35,092 nucleotides of DNA, from IMG/VR virus record IMGVR_UViG_3300011113_000313, positions 1 through 35,092 of that record; one strand, 5' to 3'. Source of the DNA: a virus. The notes beneath the pieces are model-generated. The model searched no databases. It was not told the origin of the DNA and saw nothing but the letters and a program-made list of their open reading frames with translations. Positions 21,631-29,393 of this stretch are shown here, piece after piece; within the stretch, counting starts at the first letter, position 1; every line of letters starts with the position of its first letter. The position numbers and the translations under genes were made by a program.

Positions 21631-22213
21631 AATCCTAATAGCCTTTCCATGTCACGGATCTCTTTGCCTTCAATATGAGCCGCACGACTTAGCTTTAGGC
21701 CGTCCATAAACATAAACACGTGATCGGCCTGATTGACGGCCGCCAGTGGCACTTCCCATAGAATATGCTCCATCGTCCAGCCTGTATGTTTTGCCAGGAC
21801 AAACACGCACGCGGCGGTTCCTCCTGGCGCTAGGCGTTTCCCGGCGGTGCAGCTATGGCTGAAGGGATAACGTTTACCCGCGCTTTATTAGCCTCCGCCA
21901 AGATTGCGGAGCACATGACTGAGGCGGTGTTGCGATCGTCCTCCGTCATCTCCGCAATCCAATCCATCAGCTTTTCCCTAAACACATCCTTATCCCAAGC
22001 TAGGCGGATCGTTTTTTTGCGATCTTCCGCCAGCAGGATATGCAGGTAAATAAACGACCAGACAAAGTAGATCGCGGAATCGCTATCATCTCGCACCTGT
22101 AGCATAAGCAAGCGACTGCCCTCGGTATAGGGCGCAAGCCTCTGATCTTTAAAGAATCGATCGGGCGAGATAAGCGAGTTATCCAGTTCCTGAAGTAGTG
22201 CTTCTTCACTCAT
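21627..22213 (-). CDS. Tail assembly chaperone GT fusion made by -1 frameshift
   Basis: Ribosomes that slip back one base at 21836-21842 read past the TAG at 21830-21832 and continue for 69 codons (start RLAPGGTAACVFVLAKHTGW, end RDMERLLGL) to TGA 21627-21629. That TGA overlaps the next gene's ATG, as normal genes in this genome do. The fusion would be 195 residues. This mirrors lambda gpG/gpGT, where the short form coats the tape measure and the T part recruits the tube protein. The T part has a helical, Trp-containing character (WTMEHILWEV). Confidence 0.85.
21830..22213 (-). CDS. Tail assembly chaperone, short form (G-like)
   Basis: 127 residues, helical and acidic, ending ...APPGNA at TAG. 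The unshifted product of the chaperone gene. ATG 22213 overlaps the stop of the preceding gene by 4 bases. The location directly before the tape-measure block and the slippery site at its 3' end identify its role in tail assembly. Confidence 0.8.
   Translation of the reverse strand: MSEEALLQELDNSLISPDRFFKDQRLAPYTEGSRLLMLQVRDDSDSAIYFVWSFIYLHILLAEDRKKTIRLAWDKDVFREKLMDWIAEMTEDDRNTASVMCSAILAEANKARVNVIPSAIAAPPGNA
21836..21842 (-). promoter_or_regulatory. -1 ribosomal frameshift slippery heptamer GGGAAAC
   Basis: In the zero frame the codons read G GGA AAC, exactly the X XXY YYZ pattern; lambda uses GGGAAAG at the same point. The stop codon follows one codon later, and the -1 frame is open for 69 codons. 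No obvious downstream pseudoknot was traced by eye. Confidence 0.9.
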
Positions 22214-22584
22214 AGTTTTTTAATCATCGCCCGCTTTAGTTCCGGGCTGGCCCTTTCTGAGATAAGCAACGTTTGGCTGCCACGCTTGATCGATAGGATC
22301 GGCTCTGCACGCTTCATAAGGCCGAGCAGTGTTTCCCTGTTCTCAAGTGCTGCCCTGACGTATCGAATCGCCGCTTCTGGCTCAGATTTCATATCCGCCC
22401 AAGTGCGTTCCATTTCGGCCTTAGCGTCTTGATCGCCACCCGTGCTAAACCAAAACGTAAACTTTCTATGGCCGCCTTCCTCAACGATGCACGTGACGGG
22501 ATCGGATTCTCTGAGCTTTGCGCCAAAGGCTGCAACTGCCGCAGCTACTTTAATGTTTGTCGTTCCCCAGAAGCTATCAACCAT
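22210..22584 (-). CDS. Tail-region protein between tube and chaperone
   Basis: 124 residues: an N-terminal beta strand set (TCIVEEGGHRKFTFWFSTGG) followed by helices rich in Ala, Glu and Arg. ATG 22584; its stop overlaps the chaperone ATG by 4 bases. No family is recognised; it may be a second chaperone or a minor tail component. Confidence 0.55.
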   Translation of the reverse strand: MVDSFWGTTNIKVAAAVAAFGAKLRESDPVTCIVEEGGHRKFTFWFSTGGDQDAKAEMERTWADMKSEPEAAIRYVRAALENRETLLGLMKRAEPILSIKRGSQTLLISERASPELKRAMIKKL

Positions 22585-22598
22585 TTTAGGATCTCATA

Positions 22599-22616
22599 AA
22601 CCCGCCAAAGCGGGTT
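22599..22616 (-). terminator. Hairpin after the tube protein gene
   Basis: A perfect 7-bp stem AACCCGC/GCGGGTT with a CAAA loop overlaps the stop codon of the tube protein and is followed on the minus strand by TTTAT. The layout suits an attenuating terminator that reduces transcription of downstream tail genes. Confidence 0.5.
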
Positions 22617-22962
22617 AGCTCATGTTAGGGAATCGAGTCGCCGATACGTCCACCGTGACAAATCCTTCGCTAGTACGATTAACCGTGACGCTATCGACTA
22701 CGATCTTACCGCCTGTGCTGGTAGCGTTTGCCAAGGTTGTGAGAACTGCGCCTGCCGTTGTGGCATAAGCGCCCGTAATTGTGGTGGAGAAAGAAAAGGT
22801 ATCGGTAGGATTATAGACAGCGCAACCGACTACCTCGCCGCTTTGATTGCGAATTTCCGCACGCTCTACGTTGCGAGTTTCTGTAAAAGATTGAACCAAC
22901 CCACCGGCTTCAGCAGTGATGCCAAACTGTAGGCCCGTCGTTCCGATTGTTGTGGCTGCCAT
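22615..22962 (-). CDS. Major tail tube protein (by position and fold)
   Basis: 115 residues, beta-rich and Thr/Gly/Ser/Val-rich. The sequence MAATTIGTTGLQFGITAEAG, a long loop, then VVDSVTVNRTSEGFVTVDVS and a C-terminal strand resembles small tube-forming proteins. It sits between the terminator-position gene and the chaperone, where lambda encodes gpV. The hairpin right after the stop fits a highly expressed structural gene. Confidence 0.6.
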   Translation of the reverse strand: MAATTIGTTGLQFGITAEAGGLVQSFTETRNVERAEIRNQSGEVVGCAVYNPTDTFSFSTTITGAYATTAGAVLTTLANATSTGGKIVVDSVTVNRTSEGFVTVDVSATRFPNMS

Positions 22963-22980
22963 ATTGCCTTAAATTTTGTG

Positions 22981-23427
22981 TCAACTCGCGATAGAATTCG
23001 GATATGCGATGACTGCCAGCTTAAAAGTGCGACGCATTGTGCGCTCTTCATCGTCCGCCTCTGGCTCTACAGAATCTACCTTAGCATTGTAACAACGGGC
23101 AGATCCGATGGCCGTAGTGGCGTTTAGTCTAGCAGTTAAAGTACTTGAATCATAAAAAGCCTGCAGAATCTTGGAGCATTTTTGAGTGTGTGCGTCCACG
23201 GTTGTATCGTCGTAAGAGTCGTCCACAACGATTTCAACTGGCACGGCAAACACTCCCGATCCTCGCACTGGCTCTTCCGTTCCAAGCGTGGCTTTTATTA
23301 CGATAGATGGAGGCATGTTCTCGGTCTTATCGTGCGACAAGTGATAGGTAGGCCCGGTGACTGTTGCAGTTAGAAGCTCTTGAAAAGCAGCTTCAATTAA
23401 ACGATCGAGCATGGTGACGGCTGGCAT
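22981..23427 (-). CDS. Tail terminator/completion protein (gpU-position)
   Basis: 148 residues: a helical start (MLDRLIEAAFQELL), then strands PPSIVIKATLG and FAVPVEIVVDD, a helix ending QAFYDSS, and strands to the end. This helix-strand order matches phage minor tail/terminator proteins that cap the tube. It resumes the structural series after the five-gene insertion. ATG 23427; another ATG lies at 23412. Confidence 0.6.
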   Translation of the reverse strand: MPAVTMLDRLIEAAFQELLTATVTGPTYHLSHDKTENMPPSIVIKATLGTEEPVRGSGVFAVPVEIVVDDSYDDTTVDAHTQKCSKILQAFYDSSTLTARLNATTAIGSARCYNAKVDSVEPEADDEERTMRRTFKLAVIAYPNSIAS

Positions 23428-23444
23428 ATTTTAGACGCTTCTTG

Positions 23445-24059
23445 TCACCATATCGGGCGGATCGTCGGATCAAATGTGACCATGGTTTTACAACCCGCAC
23501 CGCCATGCGGAAACGTTGGCGTGTAATGATATCGCATTACGCAATCAGGCCAAGTCATCGTGGCCTTTCCCCTAGCGGCCTTTGGCGTATCCACGGATCG
23601 ATCGTTGTCCTCAATAATAAATGTACATGGTAGATCTGCCCCAGCCACGTAGTTAACGGCTTCGTAAAAGTGGCCCTCGTCCTCAGCTCCATCGCCCAAG
23701 AAGCACCACACCTTTGCCGTGCTTCCCTGCTCTTTAATGGTATGCGCCACTCCAGCCGCTATCCCGCAAGTGCCAGCCAACACGCTGGATGTATAAAAGT
23801 TAAGTTTGCGGTCGAATACAAACATGGATCTGCCCTCTTTAATCATCTGCTCGAGCACGTCGGGATCTCCGCCAGCCAGCAGGTAGTGATAATGGGATCT
23901 GTGGCTTGAGAAGATCCAATCGCCTGGCTTAATGTCTTTAAATATCTCGATTAGTTGATCTTCATTGCCGCCGCATAGGTGAATCAAATAAGGCAGTTTG
24001 CCCTGCTCAAATAGAGCCTTAATTCTCAATTCAAAATCAATTAGATCCTGTTTGTTCAT
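23445..24059 (-). CDS. E1-alpha-like ThDP-dependent enzyme subunit (minimal)
   Basis: 204 residues, about two-thirds of a usual E1-alpha. The thiamine-diphosphate motif is intact: GDG at 122-124 (LGDGAEDEGH) and the partner D151-N152 about 27 residues later, with LPCTFIIEDN matching the canonical LPxxFxxxNN. Upstream, SSHRSHYHYLLAGGDP and the AGTCGIAAGVAHTIK stretch match the E1-alpha cofactor-site region. It ends shortly after the His-Gly-Gly of HGGAG. It should pair with the beta-like subunit two genes upstream. No E2 or E3 gene is present, so this is unlikely to be a classical dehydrogenase complex. ATG overlaps the radical SAM stop. Confidence 0.85.
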   Translation of the reverse strand: MNKQDLIDFELRIKALFEQGKLPYLIHLCGGNEDQLIEIFKDIKPGDWIFSSHRSHYHYLLAGGDPDVLEQMIKEGRSMFVFDRKLNFYTSSVLAGTCGIAAGVAHTIKEQGSTAKVWCFLGDGAEDEGHFYEAVNYVAGADLPCTFIIEDNDRSVDTPKAARGKATMTWPDCVMRYHYTPTFPHGGAGCKTMVTFDPTIRPIW

Positions 24060-25147
24060 ACAAAAGCGTCGTGGCTATCCGTGGCCAGCTTTTCAAATAG
24101 CGCTACTTTGGCGTGATTTGCACACTCGTGCAGGCAACTGACGCCAGGGTTAAACGTCTTATGCCATTTGCGTGCCTCCTCGCTAAACCAAGCCTGCTTA
24201 AACGATTGCTCTTTAATTGAACCAATGCGGCCGTGATCGCTGTACGCAGTGTTGTGGCAGGCGTAAATATTGAGATCCGCACCGACAACGCAGACGGCTT
24301 GAGCGTATAGACAGCGATGAAACGGCCTGATGGGCGACTTGCTTGGGCTATCCAGATCGTAGGTTGTGTTAATGGTAAAATCGTCGTCACAGAATGATTG
24401 GCACTCGACCAACTGCTCCCTGACTCTAACTGCAATGGTGTTGTGATATTCTTTAAAGTTTTGAACGTATACGGGCGAAAAGCGAACGTTGCTCACGCCT
24501 GCATCTTTGAGTTGTTTAGCAAACGGAACCAATCCCTCGTAATTGTAGCGGGTAATTATAAAGTTAATCCCGAGGTCACAGCTTTCCGTTTTGGTATTTG
24601 AAAAGTTTTTAATGTTTTGCATCACCGAATCAAACGACCTATCGGGCACGTTACGGCTCGACGCCATCTGCTCTGCGCTTGTATAGTCCATGGAAATTCT
24701 AACCCACTTTGCGTTGCCCAATACTTCCGCCCTTTCGCCTGCGAGCAGTTGGCCGTTGGTAATGATCGACAGATCCAAATCAGACGAAACTGTCTTAGTC
24801 ATAATCTCGACAATGTCTTTATGCAGCAGAGGCTCTCCGCCACCGCTAAACGTAACGGCTTTTGTTCCGATAGTTGCCAGATCGTCGATTAGTTCAAGCG
24901 CCTTATTTCGTGGCATCACGTCACGCTCGTTCATGCTTGTGTGCATCCCTGCCTGTAGATGCAAGTCAGGCCGATCCTTGGGCCTCGTTGTGCCGTCAGA
25001 ATAAACGCAGAAACGACAGGCGTGATTACAGATATTCGTCGGTTTAATCCGCACGTAGATGGGTGCGGTGATAATATCGTCGCGGAAACTGGCTATCTTA
25101 TCGGGGAACGAAAAGATTTTGTAATCGCTGTATTTGTTTTGCTTCAC
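24056..25147 (-). CDS. Radical SAM/SPASM enzyme
   Basis: About 363 residues from GTG 25147 (GTGA overlap; a GTG one codon earlier is also possible). CNHACRFC gives C40, C44 and C47 for the 4Fe-4S cluster, and FSGGGEPLLH is the SAM-binding motif. The C-terminus has a SPASM-type Cys set (VCVVGADLNIYACHN, then SCLHEC) for an auxiliary cluster. It is transcribed between the two ThDP subunits. SPASM enzymes modify sugars, peptides or cofactors; here sugar or alcohol oxidation is the best guess. Confidence 0.85.
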   Translation of the reverse strand: MKQNKYSDYKIFSFPDKIASFRDDIITAPIYVRIKPTNICNHACRFCVYSDGTTRPKDRPDLHLQAGMHTSMNERDVMPRNKALELIDDLATIGTKAVTFSGGGEPLLHKDIVEIMTKTVSSDLDLSIITNGQLLAGERAEVLGNAKWVRISMDYTSAEQMASSRNVPDRSFDSVMQNIKNFSNTKTESCDLGINFIITRYNYEGLVPFAKQLKDAGVSNVRFSPVYVQNFKEYHNTIAVRVREQLVECQSFCDDDFTINTTYDLDSPSKSPIRPFHRCLYAQAVCVVGADLNIYACHNTAYSDHGRIGSIKEQSFKQAWFSEEARKWHKTFNPGVSCLHECANHAKVALFEKLATDSHDAFV

Positions 25148-25662
25148 CACTCATCCTTTCGCTCGACCAGCATGGTGGAAGTTCCGACGCTTAATCTGTC
25201 CAGTGCGCTTTGATACTCGCTGACTACGATTTCCTTTTTTAGTTCGACGATTGGGAAGTCGATCATTTCTCTAAGTGCTTTAGTAAAGTCCTGCGTATGA
25301 GTCGGGCCCGTGTATAAGGGTTTATATTTATTGCCAATGACTACCCGCAAAATGGCGGCCGGTTTGAATTGATTGCAGCTAATGTGTTGCGCTGCGCCCA
25401 GGTGATTCACGATGGCATCCAGCGCATTCAAAATAAAATCCATTCGTTCAATAAAGACAACGGGTTTTAGCCCCGCCAAACTAAGGCCGGTGGATAGTCC
25501 CACCATTAGATTTTCGGCGACGGGTGTTTCGATGAGTTGCGAATCTGAGACGTGATTCAGCGTGCCCGCTGCACGCCCGCCTATCTTTACGCCGTACCCT
25601 ATAAACCTGACGGCTGGATCGGCCGCCAGTAAATCCATTGCCTGCGTCAGCTCTTGCTTCAC
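25144..25662 (-). CDS. E1-beta-like transketolase pyrimidine-binding domain protein
   Basis: 172 residues from GTG 25662 (GTGA overlap with the previous stop; the longer frame to 25758 is antisense-like junk). The fold is the pyrimidine-binding domain of transketolase/E1-beta: ETPVAENLMVG carries the conserved Glu (E50) that activates the cofactor ring, then GLSLAGLKPVVFIERMDFIL and a DAIVNH helix follow. The usual C-terminal transketolase_C domain is missing, so the protein is about half normal length. It should form an alpha2beta2 enzyme with the product of 23445-24059. Confidence 0.85.
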   Translation of the reverse strand: MKQELTQAMDLLAADPAVRFIGYGVKIGGRAAGTLNHVSDSQLIETPVAENLMVGLSTGLSLAGLKPVVFIERMDFILNALDAIVNHLGAAQHISCNQFKPAAILRVVIGNKYKPLYTGPTHTQDFTKALREMIDFPIVELKKEIVVSEYQSALDRLSVGTSTMLVERKDEW

Positions 25663-26423
25663 AGCAACCCTTCCTCTTCCAAAATATGCAGAGCGTGAAA
25701 TGCGCTTCTGGCCATCTGCCCGCGTTGGGTAAATATGACTGTTTCTGTATCTGCACAAAGCAGGTGGAAAGCATCCTTGTTGTGGACGTTAAGGCACGGC
25801 CAGCTCGGCCCGGTGGATGTTCCGATCACGGCTTTTGCTTTGGCAGCCGTCGCTCCTATCCAAGTTACATTTTTATTATCAAACGCTGGGCATAATCCAG
25901 TATCCATCGTGCTGATCACCCGATGACCCTTGCTAACTAGTTTAGATACTAGGTTACGAAAATCGTCAGGATTAAAATTTGTGAATTGACCAGAGAGTCC
26001 TGGCGAATTGATGACTACTATGTCGCATTCTGGCGCCATGGGCATAAAGGAATCCAACGCCGAATAATCAAATAACAGATCTTCAACTTTACGGATCGGA
26101 TTTTTAACGCACATCCTGCTGGCCAGTTCTTCAAACCAGCACAGGTGAAATTGGGCAAAGTTTAGTTTATCGGGGTGACGTTCCCAATATCCGCCCGTGT
26201 TACGCCACGAATCAATGCTATTGGCTGGCGCCTCGTTGATTGGGCGAATGCGTAACCGTAAAGATATGTCGCTACGCAAGGCGTCAATTTCCTCAAACTT
26301 GCACAGCTCTGGATTATGGTAGTGCGTGATTTCAAGATCAGGATTTTGCAGGCATAGCCGACGCAAAAAGTTTAGTTGTACTAGGTTGTCGCCTAACCGC
26401 AGTGCGTTGTGAGTATGAATCAC
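25659..26423 (-). CDS. GT-B-like glycosyltransferase (GT9/heptosyltransferase-like)
   Basis: 254 residues from GTG 26423. ALRLGDNLVQLNFLRRLC at the start matches the GDxxxxxPxxxxL opening of GT9 enzymes, CDIVVINSPGLSGQ the mid-domain strand, and VIGTSTGPSWPCLNV the nucleotide-sugar-binding GPSGPxH-like end. It is shorter than typical heptosyltransferases. Within the coupled cluster it probably transfers an unusual sugar to a glycan or protein. Confidence 0.65.
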   Translation of the reverse strand: MIHTHNALRLGDNLVQLNFLRRLCLQNPDLEITHYHNPELCKFEEIDALRSDISLRLRIRPINEAPANSIDSWRNTGGYWERHPDKLNFAQFHLCWFEELASRMCVKNPIRKVEDLLFDYSALDSFMPMAPECDIVVINSPGLSGQFTNFNPDDFRNLVSKLVSKGHRVISTMDTGLCPAFDNKNVTWIGATAAKAKAVIGTSTGPSWPCLNVHNKDAFHLLCADTETVIFTQRGQMARSAFHALHILEEEGLL

Positions 26424-28105
26424 GGGTTACGCTCTTTAAAAATTTTCTCGCCAAGCTCGTAGTTTTCCTTGGCGTTGTGGCGCTTAAATTCCGCGTCCTG
26501 CACTGCGCCTGTGAAGATCGGATTATTGTGGGCAAAAACGACATCTTTTGCGTCAATGATTACGCCGTCTTTTGCACCGCGTAAGCTGTACTCGTTATCG
26601 CTGAAAATGCCCGAGCATGCGTCGTACTCAGGCGCAAAGAGTGTGCCCTGCTGTTTCAGCCTAGCCTTTGTTAAAATTGCAATACAAAGCAGGTCGTCTT
26701 TGCGATGGCCGTCGGATACCGCAAGGATTGATGGTTTGCTTAGATCGCCAAGTCGTTGGGTGATGATCGTATCCCAATGCAAAGGAGGATCCCAATCGTC
26801 AGAGCCTTGAACAATGATTTCACCACGGGCCACTTCTGCCGCCCTGTTCCACGCGGCAATGCATCCACCCTTACCGCTAACAGTGCCCCAATTTTTAAGC
26901 ATGCTGGCTTTGGGATCGTCATCATCGACTGAGTAGATCCACTCGATCGAGGCTGGATCTGCCGCCTTTTTCATCCACAAGATACGGGCGTTAATGGCCT
27001 CCTGCGGTCGTCCTCGCGTTGCGTGGCAGACGCTAATCTTTACTGGCTTTTGTGCCCGCCACATGTTCTCGATCTTTTCCGCTTCCGTTGTATCGCCCAC
27101 GGCCTTGCAGGCCGCCAGATATAAATCGATGCACTCGAAGTCGTACACGGTGCGCTGGGCGTTCCAGATCTTGACGCCCGGATCGGGCTGAACCATTGCG
27201 GATTTGAGCAAGTGATATGCTTGTAACCACGCACCCACGCTCGCCTCTTCCCTAGCTAAAAAGTAAATCGCTTCTCTGCGCCCAGGATTCATCTGATGTG
27301 CCTTTTGGTATAAGCCGATCCGAACATTGCGATCTTGTGTGGCCGTAGCCTGATTGCATGCAGCCTCGTATGCCAGCGTGGCCTCTTGCCCAGGCCAGAC
27401 GGCCGCAACGTGTGACCACGGCTCCGATTCTGTCCTGCGATTGCCTAAGAATAGTTCCTGTTGGTAGTAGTACGCATACTTGCCCGCCTCGCTTAACTGC
27501 CCTTGCAGGATGCGGAGATTCCGATCGGCACTGTTTGGCTTATATCCGCCAGGGTGATGCTCCACCCATACCGCCTGTTCGCCCACAGATTCCAGCCCAG
27601 CATTAGGCAATAGCGCCTCATGTACGGCATAGTGCCACTTTCCAGACCATACGCCGTCTATACGCCTCACCATCCTCTCACGTACGGGCCGTAAAGAGGC
27701 GTTAATGACGTTATAAACGCCTGCATAGATACCGAGCTTAGGATTCTGCTCAAATGCTTCTACGCCCCTTTTAAGAGCGTTTTTGAGGTCTTTATGTGGC
27801 AAGTCGTCGCAATCCACCCATACCGCATAGTCGCCCGTGCAGGCATCCAGTGCCATGTTGCGAGCAGCGGCAAAGTTATCTACGTGGGGCCAGCTTGCGC
27901 CTGCGGGTGCGTTTTTATATTCGACTATCTTGGCGCCTGACTTCTCCGCTATCGCCCGTGTGCCGTCATCAGGCCGAGCGCCCTGGGCAATGCACACGAC
28001 CAGCTCGTCGCAGTATGGCTTAAATGCGGTAAGGCAGCGGTCGATAAATTGCGCCTCGTGCCCGGCGATCATGTAGATGGAGATTTTAGGATTTCGAATG
28101 GCCAT
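26420..28105 (-). CDS. Double glycosyltransferase family 2 protein with TPR-like middle
   Basis: 561 residues from ATG 28105, one base after the connector stop. An N-terminal GT2 domain has ISIYMIAGHE and the DxD-type YAVWVDCDDL; a helical middle (about 260-360) looks TPR-like; a second GT2-like domain contains VCHATRGRPQ, YSVDDDDP and VQGSDDWDPP. N-terminal similarity is to GT2 enzymes that glycosylate surface structures. It opens the five-gene block and is probably its glycan-assembly enzyme. Confidence 0.8.
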   Translation of the reverse strand: MAIRNPKISIYMIAGHEAQFIDRCLTAFKPYCDELVVCIAQGARPDDGTRAIAEKSGAKIVEYKNAPAGASWPHVDNFAAARNMALDACTGDYAVWVDCDDLPHKDLKNALKRGVEAFEQNPKLGIYAGVYNVINASLRPVRERMVRRIDGVWSGKWHYAVHEALLPNAGLESVGEQAVWVEHHPGGYKPNSADRNLRILQGQLSEAGKYAYYYQQELFLGNRRTESEPWSHVAAVWPGQEATLAYEAACNQATATQDRNVRIGLYQKAHQMNPGRREAIYFLAREEASVGAWLQAYHLLKSAMVQPDPGVKIWNAQRTVYDFECIDLYLAACKAVGDTTEAEKIENMWRAQKPVKISVCHATRGRPQEAINARILWMKKAADPASIEWIYSVDDDDPKASMLKNWGTVSGKGGCIAAWNRAAEVARGEIIVQGSDDWDPPLHWDTIITQRLGDLSKPSILAVSDGHRKDDLLCIAILTKARLKQQGTLFAPEYDACSGIFSDNEYSLRGAKDGVIIDAKDVVFAHNNPIFTGAVQDAEFKRHNAKENYELGEKIFKERNP

Positions 28106-28106
28106 T

Positions 28107-28406
28107 CTAAACCTCTCGCAACCCAAGCACGTAACTGCCGATAGAAGTATCAATCGACGCCACCCGATAGCTGACGGAGTTGGCCAGCAGAATAGATCCG
28201 ATAGTTGGAGCAGTGGCTAGGTTTGCCACGTCGATGGTGAAGGTAGAGTTTAGATCCAGATCATATCCGCCGAGATCGACGTTTTCTTTACGGGTAACAG
28301 TGGAAAGAATGCCAGTGACTGAAGTGGAACCGATAGTGGCGGCCGTGCCGGTTTGAGTATAAAGTGCGGCCAGACTTTCCTTGAGTGCTTCTGTGAATTC
28401 GGACAT
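28107..28406 (-). CDS. Head-tail connector (FII-like position)
   Basis: 99 residues, helix then mostly strands: MSEFTEALKESLAALYTQTG, then VTGILSTVTRKENVDLGGYD and strand-rich end. This layout and its place directly after the capsid protein fit a lambda FII-like head-tail joining protein. ATG 28406. It is the last head gene before the glycan/ThDP block. Confidence 0.55.
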   Translation of the reverse strand: MSEFTEALKESLAALYTQTGTAATIGSTSVTGILSTVTRKENVDLGGYDLDLNSTFTIDVANLATAPTIGSILLANSVSYRVASIDTSIGSYVLGLREV

Positions 28407-28428
28407 GTGAGGATTTCTTAAAGTGGAA

Positions 28429-28458
28429 AGGGCGGTGAGCCTTTCAGCCCACCGCCCT
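28429..28458 (-). terminator. Strong hairpin after the major capsid gene
   Basis: A perfect 9-bp GC-rich stem AGGGCGGTG/CACCGCCCT with a 12-base loop lies 12 bases beyond the capsid stop, followed on the minus strand by TTTCC. The stem is strong but the U-tract weak, so partial termination or mRNA 3'-end protection is likely. Confidence 0.6.
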
Positions 28459-28469
28459 CCCCGAGTGAA

Positions 28470-29360
28470 TTAGCTACCGTTGATACGCACGAGGCTGTTC
28501 GGCTCTCCGGCTTTCACGCCGTAGATCAAAGCGTAGGTGCGTTGCAGCATGCCCTTCACCACGTCGTAGTTCTCACGAACTTGGACGGAAAGGCCAGTGC
28601 GGGGTTCCGTCACAACCGAGATGTCTCCAGGGATGGGAACGCCGGTCGGAACTTCAGGAACGCGGGCCGCGATCAACAACGCTTCCTGCTGGGCGAAGAA
28701 TCCGCCGAGCGTGATGCTGTTGGAAGGCACTGCGCTGTACTGGTTGATGTTGAATCCAGCAACGTTTCCGATCCCAGCCGTGCGAACGAGGTCGCCGGTG
28801 ATCTGAGGATTGGCCACGACGGTGCTGTCGTTCAACAATGCGCCGTAGAAGCTGGGGTTAAGAACAGCGTACCGGCCGTTGACCGGGGCGTTGTTGTTGT
28901 TGAGGGTGATTCCAGCCGACACTACCGAGCGGTAGGTGAAGGCGCTAGAAGCAACCGTCAACGCGCTGGTGAATGTGGAGGAGGTTACGAGAGCGAGCAA
29001 GTCGCCAACCATCTGCAAGCCGAGGGCGTGCGCGGCTGCGCCGGCGAAACGCTCGATCAGGTTGATGTTGGAGCTGGTGCGCTCTTGATCGTCCACAGAA
29101 TACGAAACGTGCTTGAACTTGTTGAGAGTGATCTGCACGTCTGTCTGAGTGGTCGCAGTCGCTACATAACCGTTGGTCTGCGAGTAGTCCTGTGCGGTCG
29201 TCGCAGAGATGCGGTGGGTGTAGATCGAGGCGTTGTATTTAGCCGCTTCGCTGCTGAAATCCGTTACGGAGTTCTTGAGGAAGCTGTAATCCGCCACGAG
29301 GATCTCGAGAGCCCTCTGAGCGATTACATTGGCATTCGTTGTTCCGATTGAGTTGGCCAT
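28470..29360 (-). CDS. Major capsid protein
   Basis: 296 residues. The sequence has the HK97-fold character of capsid proteins: a helical N-arm (RALEILVADYSFLKNSV), a Tyr/Val-rich E-loop region, FNINQYSAVPSNS and a C-terminal VQVRENYDVVKGMLQRTYAL. It follows the protease/scaffold gene, has an AGGAGA site 7 bases upstream, and is bounded by hairpins on both sides, as expected for the most abundant protein. The exact family is not certain. Confidence 0.8.
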   Translation of the reverse strand: MANSIGTTNANVIAQRALEILVADYSFLKNSVTDFSSEAAKYNASIYTHRISATTAQDYSQTNGYVATATTQTDVQITLNKFKHVSYSVDDQERTSSNINLIERFAGAAAHALGLQMVGDLLALVTSSTFTSALTVASSAFTYRSVVSAGITLNNNNAPVNGRYAVLNPSFYGALLNDSTVVANPQITGDLVRTAGIGNVAGFNINQYSAVPSNSITLGGFFAQQEALLIAARVPEVPTGVPIPGDISVVTEPRTGLSVQVRENYDVVKGMLQRTYALIYGVKAGEPNSLVRINGS

Positions 29361-29376
29361 GTAGTGTTCTCCTAGT

Positions 29377-29393
29377 GGACTGGATTACAGTCC
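29377..29393 (-). other. Hairpin between scaffold/protease and capsid genes
   Basis: GGACTG-GATTA-CAGTCC is a perfect 6-bp stem whose loop holds the protease stop codon. It ends just upstream of the capsid ribosome binding site. It may shield the capsid mRNA 5' end or mark a processing site. Confidence 0.4.

Noticed and set aside
28542-29351. Long plus-strand frame across the capsid gene
   Set aside because: It is exactly antisense to the major capsid protein, its product is Arg/Gly/Val-rich without any fold, and there is no promoter or ribosome site.
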